DNA of 64,000 nt from Sipunculus nudus (GCA_026874595.1 CM049306.1:85340142-85404141), one strand, 5' to 3'. Counted from the first letter of the stretch, positions 48,403 to 60,740 are shown. Program-made: numbers and translations. The notes: generated by a model from the sequence alone, not told the origin.

Positions 48403-48771
48403 TGTAACGTCCGTCACGTAACGTCCGTCACACAGAATTTTGAACTGTGTTAGAACTGCCTGCTAACAGGCTATTATTTTAAGGTATATTTTAATTTGTT
48501 TATAAAGTGACATAGTTCCCCTTTAATACTGGGGTAAAGATCAATTTGTGCTACTGTTGAGATTCAGTGTCTTTTTTATGTAACGTCCGTCACATTCTGA
48601 CATTTGTCGTAGGTGAAAGACACATATATATCTGGACACATTTCTTTCCTGTGTCATACAGCCTCAGATCTGAGCTATTAACACATATTAGATTAGGCTC
48701 CTTGAATGACAGCTTTAACTGTGAGAGTGACTTAAATGGGTAAAAGTCTCTCTGAATGTAACGTCCGTCAC
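48403..48771 (+). repeat. right cluster of the TGTAACGTCCGTCAC motif, four copies
   Basis: Copies at 48403-48417, 48418-48431 (lacking the first T, directly abutting the previous copy), 48579-48593 and 48757-48771. The last lies two bases before the inverted terminal sequence at 48774. All are on the plus strand, as in the left cluster. Confidence 0.93.
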
Positions 48772-48788
48772 AGTGGAATTGCCCCCCT

Positions 48789-49080
48789 GAATGAAAAAAT
48801 TAAAATTAGGTCATGGTGACCTACTTTGTGGAAATAAGGCCTTTAGGGATATTGTGGAAATATGTTTTTATCATAAAAGAAAATGACAGATGGGTTACTG
48901 CTGCTACCGGCAATTCAGGAATTCAGTTGAAATTTATTATATGGAAACATTCAAAGCATCAGTTATTGTGCCATGGGATGTCAGGATATCTACTTGAGTA
49001 AAAATACTAAATGGTCATGTAGAATTTGTCAAGTTGTTACATGAATTTAGGAATTGTGATCTACTCTGTACAATGGTGAT
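48789..49080. other. AT-rich non-coding stretch
   Basis: I see nothing supported. It separates the candidate element from the GC-rich block. Confidence 0.5.
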
Positions 49081-49380
49081 GCGTCTCGAAACAGTGTCGT
49101 TCGCAAGATCGAGTTCGGCTCTCGAATGGCATGGCTGAGTCTCTGCTGCTGGAATCGGTGGAGGGAATGTGGGTTGCTTCTGCCTTTGTGGCTATGGATG
49201 CTGTAGCTTTCCTTTAAAGTCACCGGCTCGGGATGTACGGTGGCGGCCTCTCGCGGCTGTATGCTTGGCTTGGTGTGGCATCACGTCTGTTGGCTCAGAG
49301 AACATGCTTAAGGAGTGCGCAAGGCTGAGGTCTTGACCACAGCAACCTGTAGCTGCCCGATGAGCATAAACTTCTTCAGT
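49081..49380. other. GC-rich, CpG-containing block of unknown origin
   Basis: About 300 bp with many CpGs (GCGTCTCGAAACAGTGTCG, GCAAGATCGAGTTCGGCTC, CACCGGCTCGGGATGTACGG) in an AT-rich setting. No long frame crosses it. I looked for tRNA-type A and B boxes; GAGTTCGGCTCTC resembles a B box poorly and there is no matching A box. A repeat fragment, a CpG-island-like regulatory region or a non-coding exon all remain possible. Confidence 0.5.
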
Positions 49381-52300
49381 CAGTCAGCAACTTTTACAGC
49401 TACCAGTGTATTGTATTAGTTGATTTTATATTTGATTTCTGATTGGTTTAATATCTGAGAGACTGAGATACACAATGATGCAAGTCTCATATACTAACCA
49501 GATGACTCCTAAACTTTTCTGCTTGTTCAGTCTCAAATGGTAGATCCAGCCTGAAAAGAAGATTTTATGAATGGGTGATACTGCAATTTGGAATCCAGGA
49601 TCTGTGTGTTTGTATCATTCTCAAGGCTGAAGATTACTATTAACGCTGGAGTAAAGATGTCAAACATTCCAAAGCCATGATCCATCCCACAGGGCTCCCG
49701 TCAAGAGGCTGGTTAATGTTGTATACTGGTAGTAGCATGTTGCATAAGGAAGCTGTCGTTTAACATGTGCAGTGTGGATGTCAGACAGATGCAGCGTGGT
49801 TACAAGCCCTCCCAGGCAGGGTGAATATTTTGTTTGCTGGATGAGAAGAGGCCAAGCAGCAGGAGTGTTTATTCATGTGTCTGGCCTCTGTAATCCTAGG
49901 AAGCTGTAGCCACACTGTCAGTTTCATTACTCCTCCTGCTGTAATGGTCAGATTCAGATGGGACTCGCGGCTGCAGGGTTCATTATATTGATCGTATCAC
50001 TGAAATGCAGTTATAACTAAATGCATTGTTGCCTGAGTGTATCAGGTCTACACTTTATTATAAAGCATCTCACAAATTGTTACCATCAGAATTTTAAAAC
50101 ATAAAGTGAACATCTTGATTTTGATATTGTTTGATATGATGACATTTGTTCTCATTTGATCCATCATTTAAATGGGTTTTTTACTCAGTGACCCTATATT
50201 GACAGAATGTATTTAGTTTAATATGACATAGTTTATTATTATATTAAGTTGATAATAAGTAGTTAGAACTTTAATTTCCTACTAAAAGCATATAACAGTC
50301 AAGATTAAATCCAAGCAGATTGGAAAGCAGACACAGTGCCCAGGGATATTGTGTCTGTACTGAACCACAAACTGCAGTTAATTGATGACTTAAAGAGCTC
50401 TCTTAAATCACTTATCAGCATGTAACGACGAAGCATCATTAGCACTTCCTGAAAATATTTAGAAATATGATAATGATGAATTACTGGAGACAGATTTATA
50501 ATTAACTCAAACTTATCTCATTGATTTTTATATACTGGATTGAAGGCCAAAGGCTACCTGAGTGGTCAGTGGTGAATATCACATTAATATTTAAATTGAA
50601 TCCATTCTGCATACTGGGAGGTTATGAGGTCGGTCTATTTTACTGATATTAGATGGATGGACATGACAAGATGATCTGGAGTAAACATGGAATCTGACAC
50701 GACTTTCATTTGGTGGATGTTCCAGCCTTGATAAACAATCTTGCTCTGGGAATAAGATTTTCGAATAATATGTCTACAGGCCAGTTACAGAGTGATATAA
50801 TCTACCACTAATTCCGGTCATCAGTTATACAATATTTTTGGATTTACATGAATTGTTGCCATGGAAACCAGACTATCCTTAATTCACAGCATAATGGTGA
50901 GACCATATTAGGGGTTTCTCTTTAGTAAGGTATGTTATTAAGTACTGAATGCATTGTGAAAACAACCCATATTCCAAGAAATACCTTGAAATGATACCTT
51001 TACATTTAGGAAATATAAAAAAAATTATGTTCTCTTTACCTTAAAACCTGTTTATAAGCTGATATTCATTTAAACCATTTATCCTCTTATCTATAGTATG
51101 GAAGGTCCAGAGAAGTTATATAACTCTTGTAACATACACAGTAGAAAGGGAGCTTCTTGGAAATCATATTTAGAGTTTCCCAAATATATTATAGACCTGT
51201 GTGTTTAGAAATAGCTCCCATGTTAAAGAAATAAATGAATGGAAAATTAGCCAATATCAAGCCAACTATCACAGGAGATTAAGATAATTTATATCATTCA
51301 TGATATTATATCCTGGTCTTGGGTAAAATGAGCATCGGTGGATTTCACTCTATTTGCTTCTGTCTTTTAAAAATAATCAGCAAATGAATAGACATCAGTG
51401 ACCAGCTGATTGTATTACTGTCTCATCATTGTCTCACATCTCCTTCAGCCTGTGTGAGTGTTTACAGGATTTTGATATGATCCCTATCTCACATGATAAG
51501 ATGATGTTATTTATACAGAGACAGCTCCTCTGGCCTGTCAGACCAGTATTCTCTGTTGAGAGTGTGCCTTTGTTTATCTTACACAGTTCATTTCTCTTGA
51601 TATGAAGCACACAGCATGAGTTGAAGTCATTGCCATGGTTTTAGCTTAGATTTCTTGTTTTTACCCATTCATACAACTGAGATACCAAGTATTGAAGTAG
51701 CTAAGAGTTGAGTCACTCATTATCATAAGTGACCTCAAGACTTCAGGATAAAACTTTTTGAAAATGGTTAAGAAATAATTTGGATAAGATAATATTTCAA
51801 AGCAGTGTTTTGTAAGTGTATGCACAAGAAAATGTGATGTATTACCGTAGTTCATTAGGAGATAGGCTCCATGCAGTCATGAGTGTGTCATTTGAGAAGG
51901 CAGCTTATCAGGAGTATATTTACTCATTCTGTATGGAGTGTGGGAGGATGTTATCTCTTGAGGATATTGTTGAAATCTCCTGAGCCAGCTTTCAAGTATT
52001 GGTATGTTGGAGGGGATGGTTTTTGCAGAAGAAAGGATCTTTCTGTGGTGCCATCTCTGAGTTCTACAGACCTCTGTTTTTTTTAAGTACAGAAGAACAC
52101 ACTTGTTAGTATGAATCAATGTTTCAGAGCTGATTTCAGTGGCACATAATTGGGTAAAAGATTACATAAGTGACTAACAACTTAACAAGTCTGCATAATA
52201 TCTTTCTTAGAACAAATGATACTAAAATAGATAGATTGTATATTTTATTTTGATAAGAAGACAGATCATAGTAATTGAAGAATAACATGATATTGAAAAA

Positions 52301-52442
52301 AAAATGAGTGAACAGACTTGCTCCATTTTTACTTTTTTTCATTCCATTTATGAGAACAAATCACTTGTCATCCATGTCAGATGTGATGTTATTATTCAGT
52401 GACTATTGGAGCTGATATGATCCTGTTTTCTTATCTTTACAG
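49381..52442. other. non-coding stretch upstream of signal-peptide exon A
   Basis: No exon is recognised. The last 20 bases (TCCTGTTTTCTTATCTTTAC then AG) form a good branch/polypyrimidine/acceptor sequence, implying an upstream non-coding exon I cannot locate. Confidence 0.4.
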
Positions 52443-52622
52443 GACTGATGAGATACAAGTGTTCACCAGATTGTAGAGTACGCCCAGAGACAATTTAGAG
52501 CGAGAAAACGTGGCGAGGAAATTTACAAGTTCCTGCCATGTCTCCTGGATTATTCCCTAGGTTGCTGGTTTTTTCCAGTTGCCTAGCAACAGCTTGGCTT
52601 GAGGCACCACCGCCAAAGAATA
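52443..52622 (+). CDS. exon A: 5' UTR plus signal peptide of a secreted or membrane protein
   Basis: Seen: a strong acceptor (TTTTCTTATCTTTACAG) ending at 52442, a consensus donor GTAAGT at 52623, and between them a start codon at 52538 with G at -3. The 28 codons before the donor read MSPGLFPRLLVFSSCLATAW and then LEAPPPKN: one basic residue, a hydrophobic core and small residues before a likely cleavage site, as in a secretory signal peptide. One nucleotide is left over, so the intron is phase 1. An upstream 16-codon ORF (52448-52498) in the same frame ends in TAG before the main start, which confirms that this start is not an extension of an upstream frame. Known: phase-1 introns after signal peptides are typical of proteins built from Ig, EGF or FN3 modules. 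I do not recognise the protein. The next coding exon was not found. Confidence 0.62.
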
Positions 52623-55600
52623 GTAAGTACATTGCTATTTTCATCGGAGCTTTATAGGTGGTTGTTTTTGTATCACTCCCTTCTGAGTGAGGGCGTGTTA
52701 TTGCTGTGAAAGACAGCAAGATAATGATCAATCATTTGGTTTTCTCTAAGGATATTTATATGTACCAGTGTTGTTATAATGTATAAGTGAAAGTACATAT
52801 AGCACTTAGGTGCTTCATTCTGGGTTATTTATTCAACAGAAGTAGTGTTAAATACTCATTTCCTGGATTTAATTTTCATTCATAAACTTATGTTCTTGTC
52901 ATTATGCTTAACATAGTGAAATAACTTGACAATATTTTATTTACACATACAACATTTGACTATTAGGCATTCATGTTTTCATAATTTCTTCTGATACATT
53001 TGATTTATATATTCTCCCATATATTGTGTGTTAAAAAGTATGTTGACTTTTCGTCTTTCTTGTTTATGTTGAGTATGCCTTAGATAATACATATTTGATA
53101 ACTCAAACTTTATCCACATGAAAGAGCTTTTTTGTCATACATAAACAAATATACAGACAAGCGCGACAAGGAAACTATAAGCTCTCTACTACAGGAAAAG
53201 GGCATTTATTATGACTTCACCATGGATTATTGTGTCATAATATTATGATTCTATTATTTTCCTGAGATAAATTAGTTGCTTTTTAGGTCCTTTTTACCTT
53301 TCTTTTATTGACAGTGTTCTCGACCTATTTGAATTATTCTAATGACCTAAAGTGGTCAGTTTATGTTCAAGTGATCCCCCATTTTACCATATTGTTATGC
53401 AAGCATGAATACACTTAATGAATTGGAGCACAGGACAGATTTATTACGGTTTTTAATCAACCTTGAACTCAGCTGACGTCAAAGCTTGATTTCTTTATCC
53501 CTCAGTGCCTCTGAAATCATATTGAAAGCTCTCGCATCTAGCACTCGTTTGATATTATTTCAGTTAATTAATGTATGCCAAAAAAAGGTTAACATCCATA
53601 GATCATCATTGCTTGCCTCAATATTACAATGTTTTCTACGACCTGTGGTGCCCTCTACCTTGGACCTTGTGCCTTATCTTCATCCTGATCCTTCTTTTGA
53701 AATAAGACCCCAGTTCTCCATTTCATTGATGGCTCATACTATCAGTTAGGAAAAATTAGGGTAGACCTGTTTTCAAGGTAGTTCATTTCTGATTCATATG
53801 ATTTATCATATCATCTTCATCAATACCCACCTCTGTTAAATGGGCTCCAATCTGTATAGATGGTCTCCTATGACCTTCAGTGGAAAACCTAATACTGTGA
53901 ACTAGCAGTGCCTGGTCAAAACAAACCATGTAGGATGCAACAGACTGGATTAGCTTGGGACCCAGCCAGCTTTAAAGCTGATGTATTATTTATGTGAATG
54001 CCAGGAGGCCAATCCATGCCCTCCCATGAATGCAGTCTTTCTGGCTTGATTAGCTCCAAGTGCAGTTGGTGCTGCCATCTGGCTACTATTAGAATAACTA
54101 TTGGTGTGTTGCATGAGGTCTGGTGCTTGAGAGTATCTCTGATGTAACAGCTTACAGGAGCACTTTCAGTCATACTGTGAACCCTTCTTATCAGGGCATC
54201 TAGCATTGGGACTGTTTAGTTTCATGCTAGCTGAATGAATTAATACACAGCCTTATCAGGACCACTTAATGGGACTCTGCCAGGATTCATGTATTGCTTC
54301 TGTGCTGATACTATGAATATATTATCAGATAGAGAAATTCCACCAAATGGATGAACATGACATCTCATATGACAGCCCTATAAAATATTGAGCCATTGCT
54401 CTCGTGTCAAGTACTGGGTTGATATGATGTTATTCGGTTTCCTGAATGTAAAGAGATCCTCCACAGCTTATTTTATTTAGCTTATTTGATATGCAGTCAG
54501 CAGAACCAAAAAAAGTCATCTTCTCTCATTTTCCAGCCAGCTGGGATGTAATAACCATTAATAACCACATGGTCTGAATCATATATACTATAGTCTGTTT
54601 CATCTCCTCATGTCCACCTGTTTTTTGCTATAAAAATTTTTATTAGTTATTTTTTAAGGGAAACAATCATATTGTAGAGTTGAGGATTAAAGGACCTAAT
54701 TTTCAACCAGGTAAATTATAAATAACAAGCTTATTTAAGAAACAGAGTTATTTGAAAATATGAAAAATTAGTCTACATTTTACAACATATCAGACCCACT
54801 TGTGGCAGTCAAGGTCATTGGTCATATGCAAAACAGCCTCTATCAACAGCTGCTCATTGGATGATGTCATGTAAACACTAAATATATAACCAGGTAAAAA
54901 GAAAGATGGCTTTTCATGCAGGGACATAGCATATCTGCCAGATCATTGTAAAGAGACTAAAGAGTTATGAAACATAAATGTGGGATTTATTGTAAAATTT
55001 GTAATTACCTTATTAGGTTGCCACTTCCAGCTGTAGTATTCTAGGAAACTGTTGAAAAATATAAACTTATAAGAAAATTATCTACAAAATACAGGTGGAC
55101 AGCAGGTGGTGAAACAGACTATAGTGGTAGGAATCGCTCGTAAAAACATGTTCAGTGATTGAAAAAAATAAATGATTGATTATTAATCTGTTGTTTTCTA
55201 TATGACCATGACCACCGTAAATTCAGGTTGAATTGGACTTTATGCTTATAGTTCCAGGTTGTTAACACTTGTTTGCAGCACAAGTTTCAGTTGTAATACT
55301 TCTTGTGTGCCATCTTATATCTTATATCCCTGACAGGATTAAAATAGTTTAATGGATAATATGACATTTGTTTATGTACATAATTTAATTATTTGTGATT
55401 GATTATGAAAAAAATTCAACTAATTCAATTAATTTGTGAAAGAAAACAATAAAATATTGTTTAAATGAATTTGCTCATCCCTGATAAATACTATAGACCA
55501 ACATGTATTTTGCTCTGCCAATATTTTTGTATTTGGAATGTTTATTAAAGTCATTACCTTTGCAAGTATATTAATTTGTATATTTGTTAAATGTATGTTA

Positions 55601-55856
55601 AATCAGAAGATTTTGTGAATGAATTGAGGGCCAAGGAAGGAAGATGTAAAAAAATAAAACATGATTTCTGATTATCCCAGCTCATGTTTTGAAAATTTAT
55701 GGGGGGACTCTTCATAATATGAGTTACTAAATCCCCTATAAATACTTGTAAGAACTTAACTTTTTAAGGAACAGTGAAAATATGTGTAATGTGCAGATGA
55801 CCTTTTTTTTATAACAAAATTTCCTGAATTCATTATATGTAGAAACAAATTAAAAC
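52623..55856. other. non-coding stretch, probably intron after exon A
   Basis: No further exon is recognised. Confidence 0.45.
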
Positions 55857-56412
55857 AACACCATGTTAATTAATACAACAAATGTACTGTAAGGTTTGGT
55901 ATGTTTAAAGATTTAAGATCCTGCTTACTAAAACTGCCAATTTGTCTTGACCAACATGACAAACATGGCCCTGTGGACTCCTACGGAGTTCTGTGTGATG
56001 TTTAAATCAAAACCTTCTGGCCTGTGAAATTTAAAACAGAAGACAACACCATGTTAATAGAACAAATTTTCTATGCATAAGTTTCGGTACATTATAAAAA
56101 TTGAAGATCCCACTAACTGAAAACTGCCTAATTGTCTTAACCAACATGACTAACATGGCCCTTTGGATTCTCATGGAATTCTGTGTGATGTTTAAATCAA
56201 AACCTTCTGCCCTTTAAAATTTAAAACAGACATCACCATGTTAAAAGCACAAATATTCTGGTATTTTATAAAGATTTAAGATCCCGCTTACTAAAACTGC
56301 CAGGTTGTCTTGAACAGCATGACTGACTGGAGGATTCCCGGGGAATTTAGTGTGATGTTTAACTCAAACCCTGCTGGTCCTAGAAATTTAAAACAGAGGA
56401 CCTGATGTTAGA
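55857..56412 (+). repeat. three-unit tandem repeat, about 185-bp period
   Basis: Units begin near 55857, 56045 and 56231 with (A/T)CACCATGTTAA. They share 'AAGAT(T/C)CC.(C/G)TTACTAAAACTGCC', 'TTGTCTT.A.CA.CATGAC', 'GTGTGATGTTTAA.TCAAA' and 'AAATTTAAAACAGA'. Divergence rises toward unit 3. No frame is conserved across the units, so I treat it as non-coding. Confidence 0.85.
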
Positions 56413-58917
56413 TATTCTCTTGCCCTAAGTAATAGAAACACCATGCAGTATAGTTCTTTGTATTATACCGTAAAAGATTCTGTTAATTTATTTAGAAGTT
56501 TAAACAAAAGGTTGTCATCTGGTATTCTAGCAGTCTTTACTTCACACCCACATCTAGGTACATCAAAGCCTGTGCTACATTTCTAACAATTTGTTTCCAG
56601 GTGGTAACTGATTGGTGGTAGTGATTTGAGATTTGTCACTACAGGTGGTATCAGTTTGCTATCACTGTAACAGGACCTCCATCATTCCTGGCCTTAACAG
56701 ACAGTGGAGCCCCCTGTAGAAGGAAAGCAAACTATCAGCGCCCCACATCAGGTCATGAGCAGGGACTGGTGCTATGCTTGTTCTGCATATTGTCTCTCTC
56801 TTAGAAAAAAATATTTGTTGTAAATAAAAAAAGGAATAATCATCTGATTCATTCATATCATTTTGACTATACAAATTTAAATACTGCTTCTAACAGGTCA
56901 ACTATTAAATTAGAAAAATGTTTTAAAAATGTTTTCTAGACCCAGGAGGTGTTGAAGCGCTCTCAGCTGAAAGGCAAGGTTCCTATATCTAGGGATCACA
57001 TCTGCACCAGGAGTAAATGGACACACCCCATAGGATACTATGTCATTAACATTAAAGACAATAAAAACACTGATTTTGTTCAAAGTCTCTGTTAATATAG
57101 TGAACAACTTCTATTGACAATGCATGAATCCTTTAATATGATCAGTCAGGCACATGAATCATATCTCCTTGGCTATGGATCCCTAATGTTAATTGATTGA
57201 ATGCAGATGATTTGATGTCATCATTCAGGCATGGTTTGCCTTCATAATGAGCGGCACCTGACTGACCTGACCTTTTGGACATTAAGAGTCCCTGGATGAT
57301 TATCATTCATCCTGCAAGGCCACCTCCTGGTCGGCCACTGAATATGGACGTGTTTTATCATTGTCACTACTTGTGTCAGAAATCCATCTTTCTCCATCTG
57401 GCGTGGCATTAATGTGCATAATGCTGCAGTTTTGAAGGCCTTTCCTTCCGTTTCTTGAGCCGCTTTGTTTTGACAACAGTTGAGTGGCCTAACCATGTGA
57501 CTGGTTTGAGTCATCAGTGCAGTGACATTATGTTTTCTATATTCATTGACTAATAACAGTGTTTTTAATTGTTCCAAAAAAAAGACTGTGTATCCTCTCA
57601 TGTTAATCAGTAGGCATATAGAGATTTTTTCTATGCAAGTACCAGCATTTTATAACCTGCACTAGTGCAGATAGGTATTTTACTTCACCCTTGGTTTTGT
57701 CTGTTAGCAGATTTACACAAAAAGTACTGAACAGAATTTGTTGAAATTTTATGGGGGGGGGGGGGTGTTGGTGTTAAGATAACATCGTAGGAACAATCCA
57801 TTAAATATTGGAGTTAATCTGATTCAGCATACAGATTTGTTTATTTAAGTACTACTGTCCCATTGTGACATACAGTTATTTCATAATAATAGGGCTTATC
57901 AATAGGTGTTATTTGGTGCTTTATTCTGGAGGTAACCTAGGGTAGGGTTGGGGAACCATGCAAGCAATGTATACATTACTGTAGCATTATGTGACTGATG
58001 GCAGGGGTGTGATCGGTCTGACAACATCTTGTAATATATATCATATATAACTAACTTTGATTAGGTATTATAGTGGGGTGTTTTTCTGACAGTTAGTAGT
58101 TACATATACAGGTAAATGGTATTTCTACACAAATATTAATCATGTTAGCCATCATGGGAGACCAGGTTGTTATACTGGTTGTTGTCTCATACTTTTAGAC
58201 AGGTAATGGTATTAGCCATATCCATCTGTCCATATTTCTCTCCATCTGTTAAACTTTGGTGTCACCTTGATATCTTTTTGTGTTAAATAAAAAAATGTGG
58301 TGCTCTCTTCAAACCAATCTTTTATACATGAATCCTTTAATGGTGATCTAGGCTGAGTTCCAGGGCCATTTTATTGGGATTGAAGCTGCAGAAATGTGAT
58401 CCAACTATAAAGCTGGTGGTCATTAGCATACATTTTCTGTGTAGCTGTGTACACAGCAACATTTGATTTTTACCCAGGTGGAGCTTTCGATCTCTGACTA
58501 CATTTATGTGATCAAGGTGTAACCAGTACAGGTACAGATATCAACTTTGTATCAGTAATTGATCAACAAATATAAACCCATTATTTATAAGAAAATTTTT
58601 CTTTGTGGTAAGCCCTAGGATGTTATTACTGTAACCCAACAAAGTGGCACTTAGCAGCATAGACATTCTGCCGAAGTTTTGGGTCTTACAATTGTTATAA
58701 ATATAAATTCATCGAAGACAATCATTTTAATAAATCTTAAATGATATTTACTTCATGGCTTTGTTTCATACATAAACTCATGACAACGAAAGCCAGTAGA
58801 ACAGAATAGTACTTAATACTGCCGTGTGTTGCAGGGATTACCCGTTTAAAAGATGTTCACTCCTGTTTAGTTGATCTGCTGATCAGCTCAAGATGATGCA
58901 GAGTTTGAGGTTGCAGT
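56413..58917. other. non-coding stretch
   Basis: It contains G13 at 57753-57765. The 119-codon minus-strand frame at 57242-57601 shows no domain or splice support and is not called. Confidence 0.45.
57753..57765. repeat. poly(G) tract, G13
   Basis: An uninterrupted G run bounded by TTTTAT and TGTTGG. Confidence 0.95.
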
Positions 58918-58932
58918 GGTCTTAAAATACAG

Positions 58933-59196
58933 ATGCACAGTTTGTTTGCTAATGAGGATACCTTGGTCATGCTTGTTAGAGTGGAGGATTATGTTGGATT
59001 TAAACTCTGGCTGTTGGACCAGATGCCAGACTCGGTCGCTCCTGCACCACCCAAACCACACACCAGGGGATGGGATTCAGTGATCTACTTCCCTGAGGAT
59101 TCCTCCACCGCCTACATTTACCAGATGTCCCAACAGGGAGTCTGTCAGGCACTTAACAAGGCAGAGATAGATAGAGAAAATAAACTCCCGGCTTAG
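58933..59196 (+). CDS. candidate small gene or terminal exon, unknown protein (87 codons)
   Basis: Seen: a frame from ATG 58933 to TAG 59194-59196, richer in G+C than its flanks and protein-like throughout. Recognisable stretches are LVRVEDYVGFKLWLLDQMPD, a proline-rich VAPAPPKPHTRG, WDSVIYFPEDSSTAYIYQ and a charged tail ending ENKLPA. The frame is open upstream only to a stop at 58906. AG dinucleotides at 58916, 58932 and about 58972 could be acceptors, so the true start may be a splice site. AATAAA occurs inside the tail and again near 59544. No signal peptide, membrane segment or family I know. It lies between exons A and B on the same strand and could be an alternative last exon, a nested gene or a retrocopy fragment. 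Confidence 0.45.
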   Translation: MHSLFANEDTLVMLVRVEDYVGFKLWLLDQMPDSVAPAPPKPHTRGWDSVIYFPEDSSTAYIYQMSQQGVCQALNKAEIDRENKLPA

Positions 59197-59199
59197 TCA

Positions 59200-60740
59200 T
59201 GATGCTCAAACTTTAACAGTAACTTTTTCATATGATTCATCAGTTCAACAGGAATATCTGTCAGTTATCAGATTCTATCTTCAGCAGGCATCATCTGACC
59301 CAAATATACATAAGTAAGGCTAAATATGTTCACTGTTATTGAAATCTTTTTGTTTCTGTTTAGTTAAGATCTTGGTAGGAGGTTATTGGTCAGTCACAGC
59401 TAGGATGTGGTATCACCTTTTCTTCTCTTTGTGAATAAGTGTCTGTTTAAATCTATTAATCTAAGAAAAAATTACCTTTTTTTTCATATTTGACTTTTTT
59501 GTCAGTCACTCTTCCAAAATGCAATCAATTGCTAGCTGACTGAAATAAAATGCTTTAAAGTCTCATTGTAAGGACAGCTGTTTATGTGGCTTCTGATAAT
59601 TGTTAAAACGTGACTCTTAACAATCAAATAAACATGAGGTATGTTCATTTACTGCAAAATTGTTCCAGTCTTATCATTAATGGTGCCTCAGCTGTTTAGC
59701 TATTAGGTTTGAATGCCATGAGGAGTGAAAATGAAAACCTTTTCATACATGTATATGCACAAGTCGTCATGTGGGACCGGCAAAAAGACACCACAAATAT
59801 CTCATTATTTTATACATAACACACATATCAGTGGGTGCGTTACATAAATTTATTTTTAAAAATAGTCTTCATGGGAAAAGAAATGAAGAAAAATTGCTGA
59901 CCTCATTTGTATCAGTTTAGAGTAAATAGTGGTTGTCTGGGTAATGCCGTATGTTTGGGGGATAAAAGTCTACTTTATTTAAAAAATATGTTCCTTCCAT
60001 TCATTTAGTTACATAAACCAGTGATTTCCATTCTGGGTCCTTTTTTTTACTTCAGTTTTGTCCTGAAAGAAAAAAATTCAAGTATCTAGATAACTGAACA
60101 ACCAAAGCCTCAGGTCTGTGTTAATACTTTATTACCTTAATGAATTTGCCTATATGCAGCAGTGGGTTCTATAAATAGCATAGATAGGGTTATGGATTCT
60201 TACACCTGGCTTTGGGGGGTGATGTAATTGGTTTTGTCGGTCTGACTGAATCATGGAGCACAAGGTTGCATTCTGTAGCAAACTTCACAGAAGGCAAGAA
60301 CAAAAAGGTTTGTTATAAAGCAAGGAAAAAACCTTCAGTCTCAGCTCTGATGTGAAAAAACCATAGCAGGTGGGGGATCAATCTCTCAGTAGTAAAGCCT
60401 GGCAACAGTTTGAAAAATGCATCTCACCTTAATCCACAAATGTTCCGCCTGGCTGTAAACAAAAACTTGTACTCGCTGCATAAATAAAAACTACTCTCAC
60501 TGCTCAGTGACCTACTGTTTTGCTTAAAAACCACGGAGGGATCAGTTGACCTGAGAAAGGTAACGTGCACAATGCAGCCTTTCTGTGAAGATAGTAAGTG
60601 ATTTATGAGTAGGAGTAGGGCATTCATTGAGTGTAAGAGGTCTGACTGGTGCCTGCTGGGACTGGGCTGTGGGGGCTGGAGTATTGTTTACACTGGCTGC
60701 AGTCTGCGGTTCTCATTCTCATAGGGCTGCTTTGTACATC
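59200..60740. other. non-coding stretch before exon B, possible promoter region
   Basis: Two unassigned donors precede exon B: GAGAAAG then GTAACG at about 60570, and GAAGATA then GTAAGT at about 60592. A TATA-like CATAAATAAAA lies at about 60478. Together they hint at a transcription start and a short non-coding exon here, but nothing confirms it. A CTG-rich stretch (60640-60720) directly precedes exon B. Confidence 0.3.

Larger units (their letters stand above)
44266..48788. mobile_element. candidate 4.5-kb element with inverted ends and eight copies of a 15-nt motif
   Basis: The left end CCCCTGGGCAATTCCA (44266-44281) and right end TGGAATTGCCCCCCT (48774-48788) share an 11-bp exact inverted match (GGGCAATTCCA). 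Within 600 bp of the left end and 390 bp of the right end lie four copies each of TGTAACGTCCGTCAC or a one-base variant, all on the plus strand. I noticed none elsewhere in the window. Terminal inverted repeats with clustered subterminal motifs are the architecture of CACTA/Spm-type and some other DNA transposons, where transposase binds the motifs. No transposase frame survives. The interior carries later insertions, including the TIR element at 45069. Single-element status is inference. Confidence 0.5.

Noticed and set aside
44633-48771. CRISPR-like array suggested by repeated 15-nt motifs
   Set aside because: Motif too short, spacing irregular, setting eukaryotic; fits subterminal transposon repeats better.
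49081-49160. tRNA or tRNA-derived SINE promoter suggested by GAGTTCGGCTCTC
   Set aside because: The B-box match is poor, there is no A box at the right distance, and no cloverleaf could be drawn.
57242-57601. 119-codon minus-strand open frame
   Set aside because: No domain, signal peptide or splice-site support; composition is consistent with chance in moderately GC-rich DNA.
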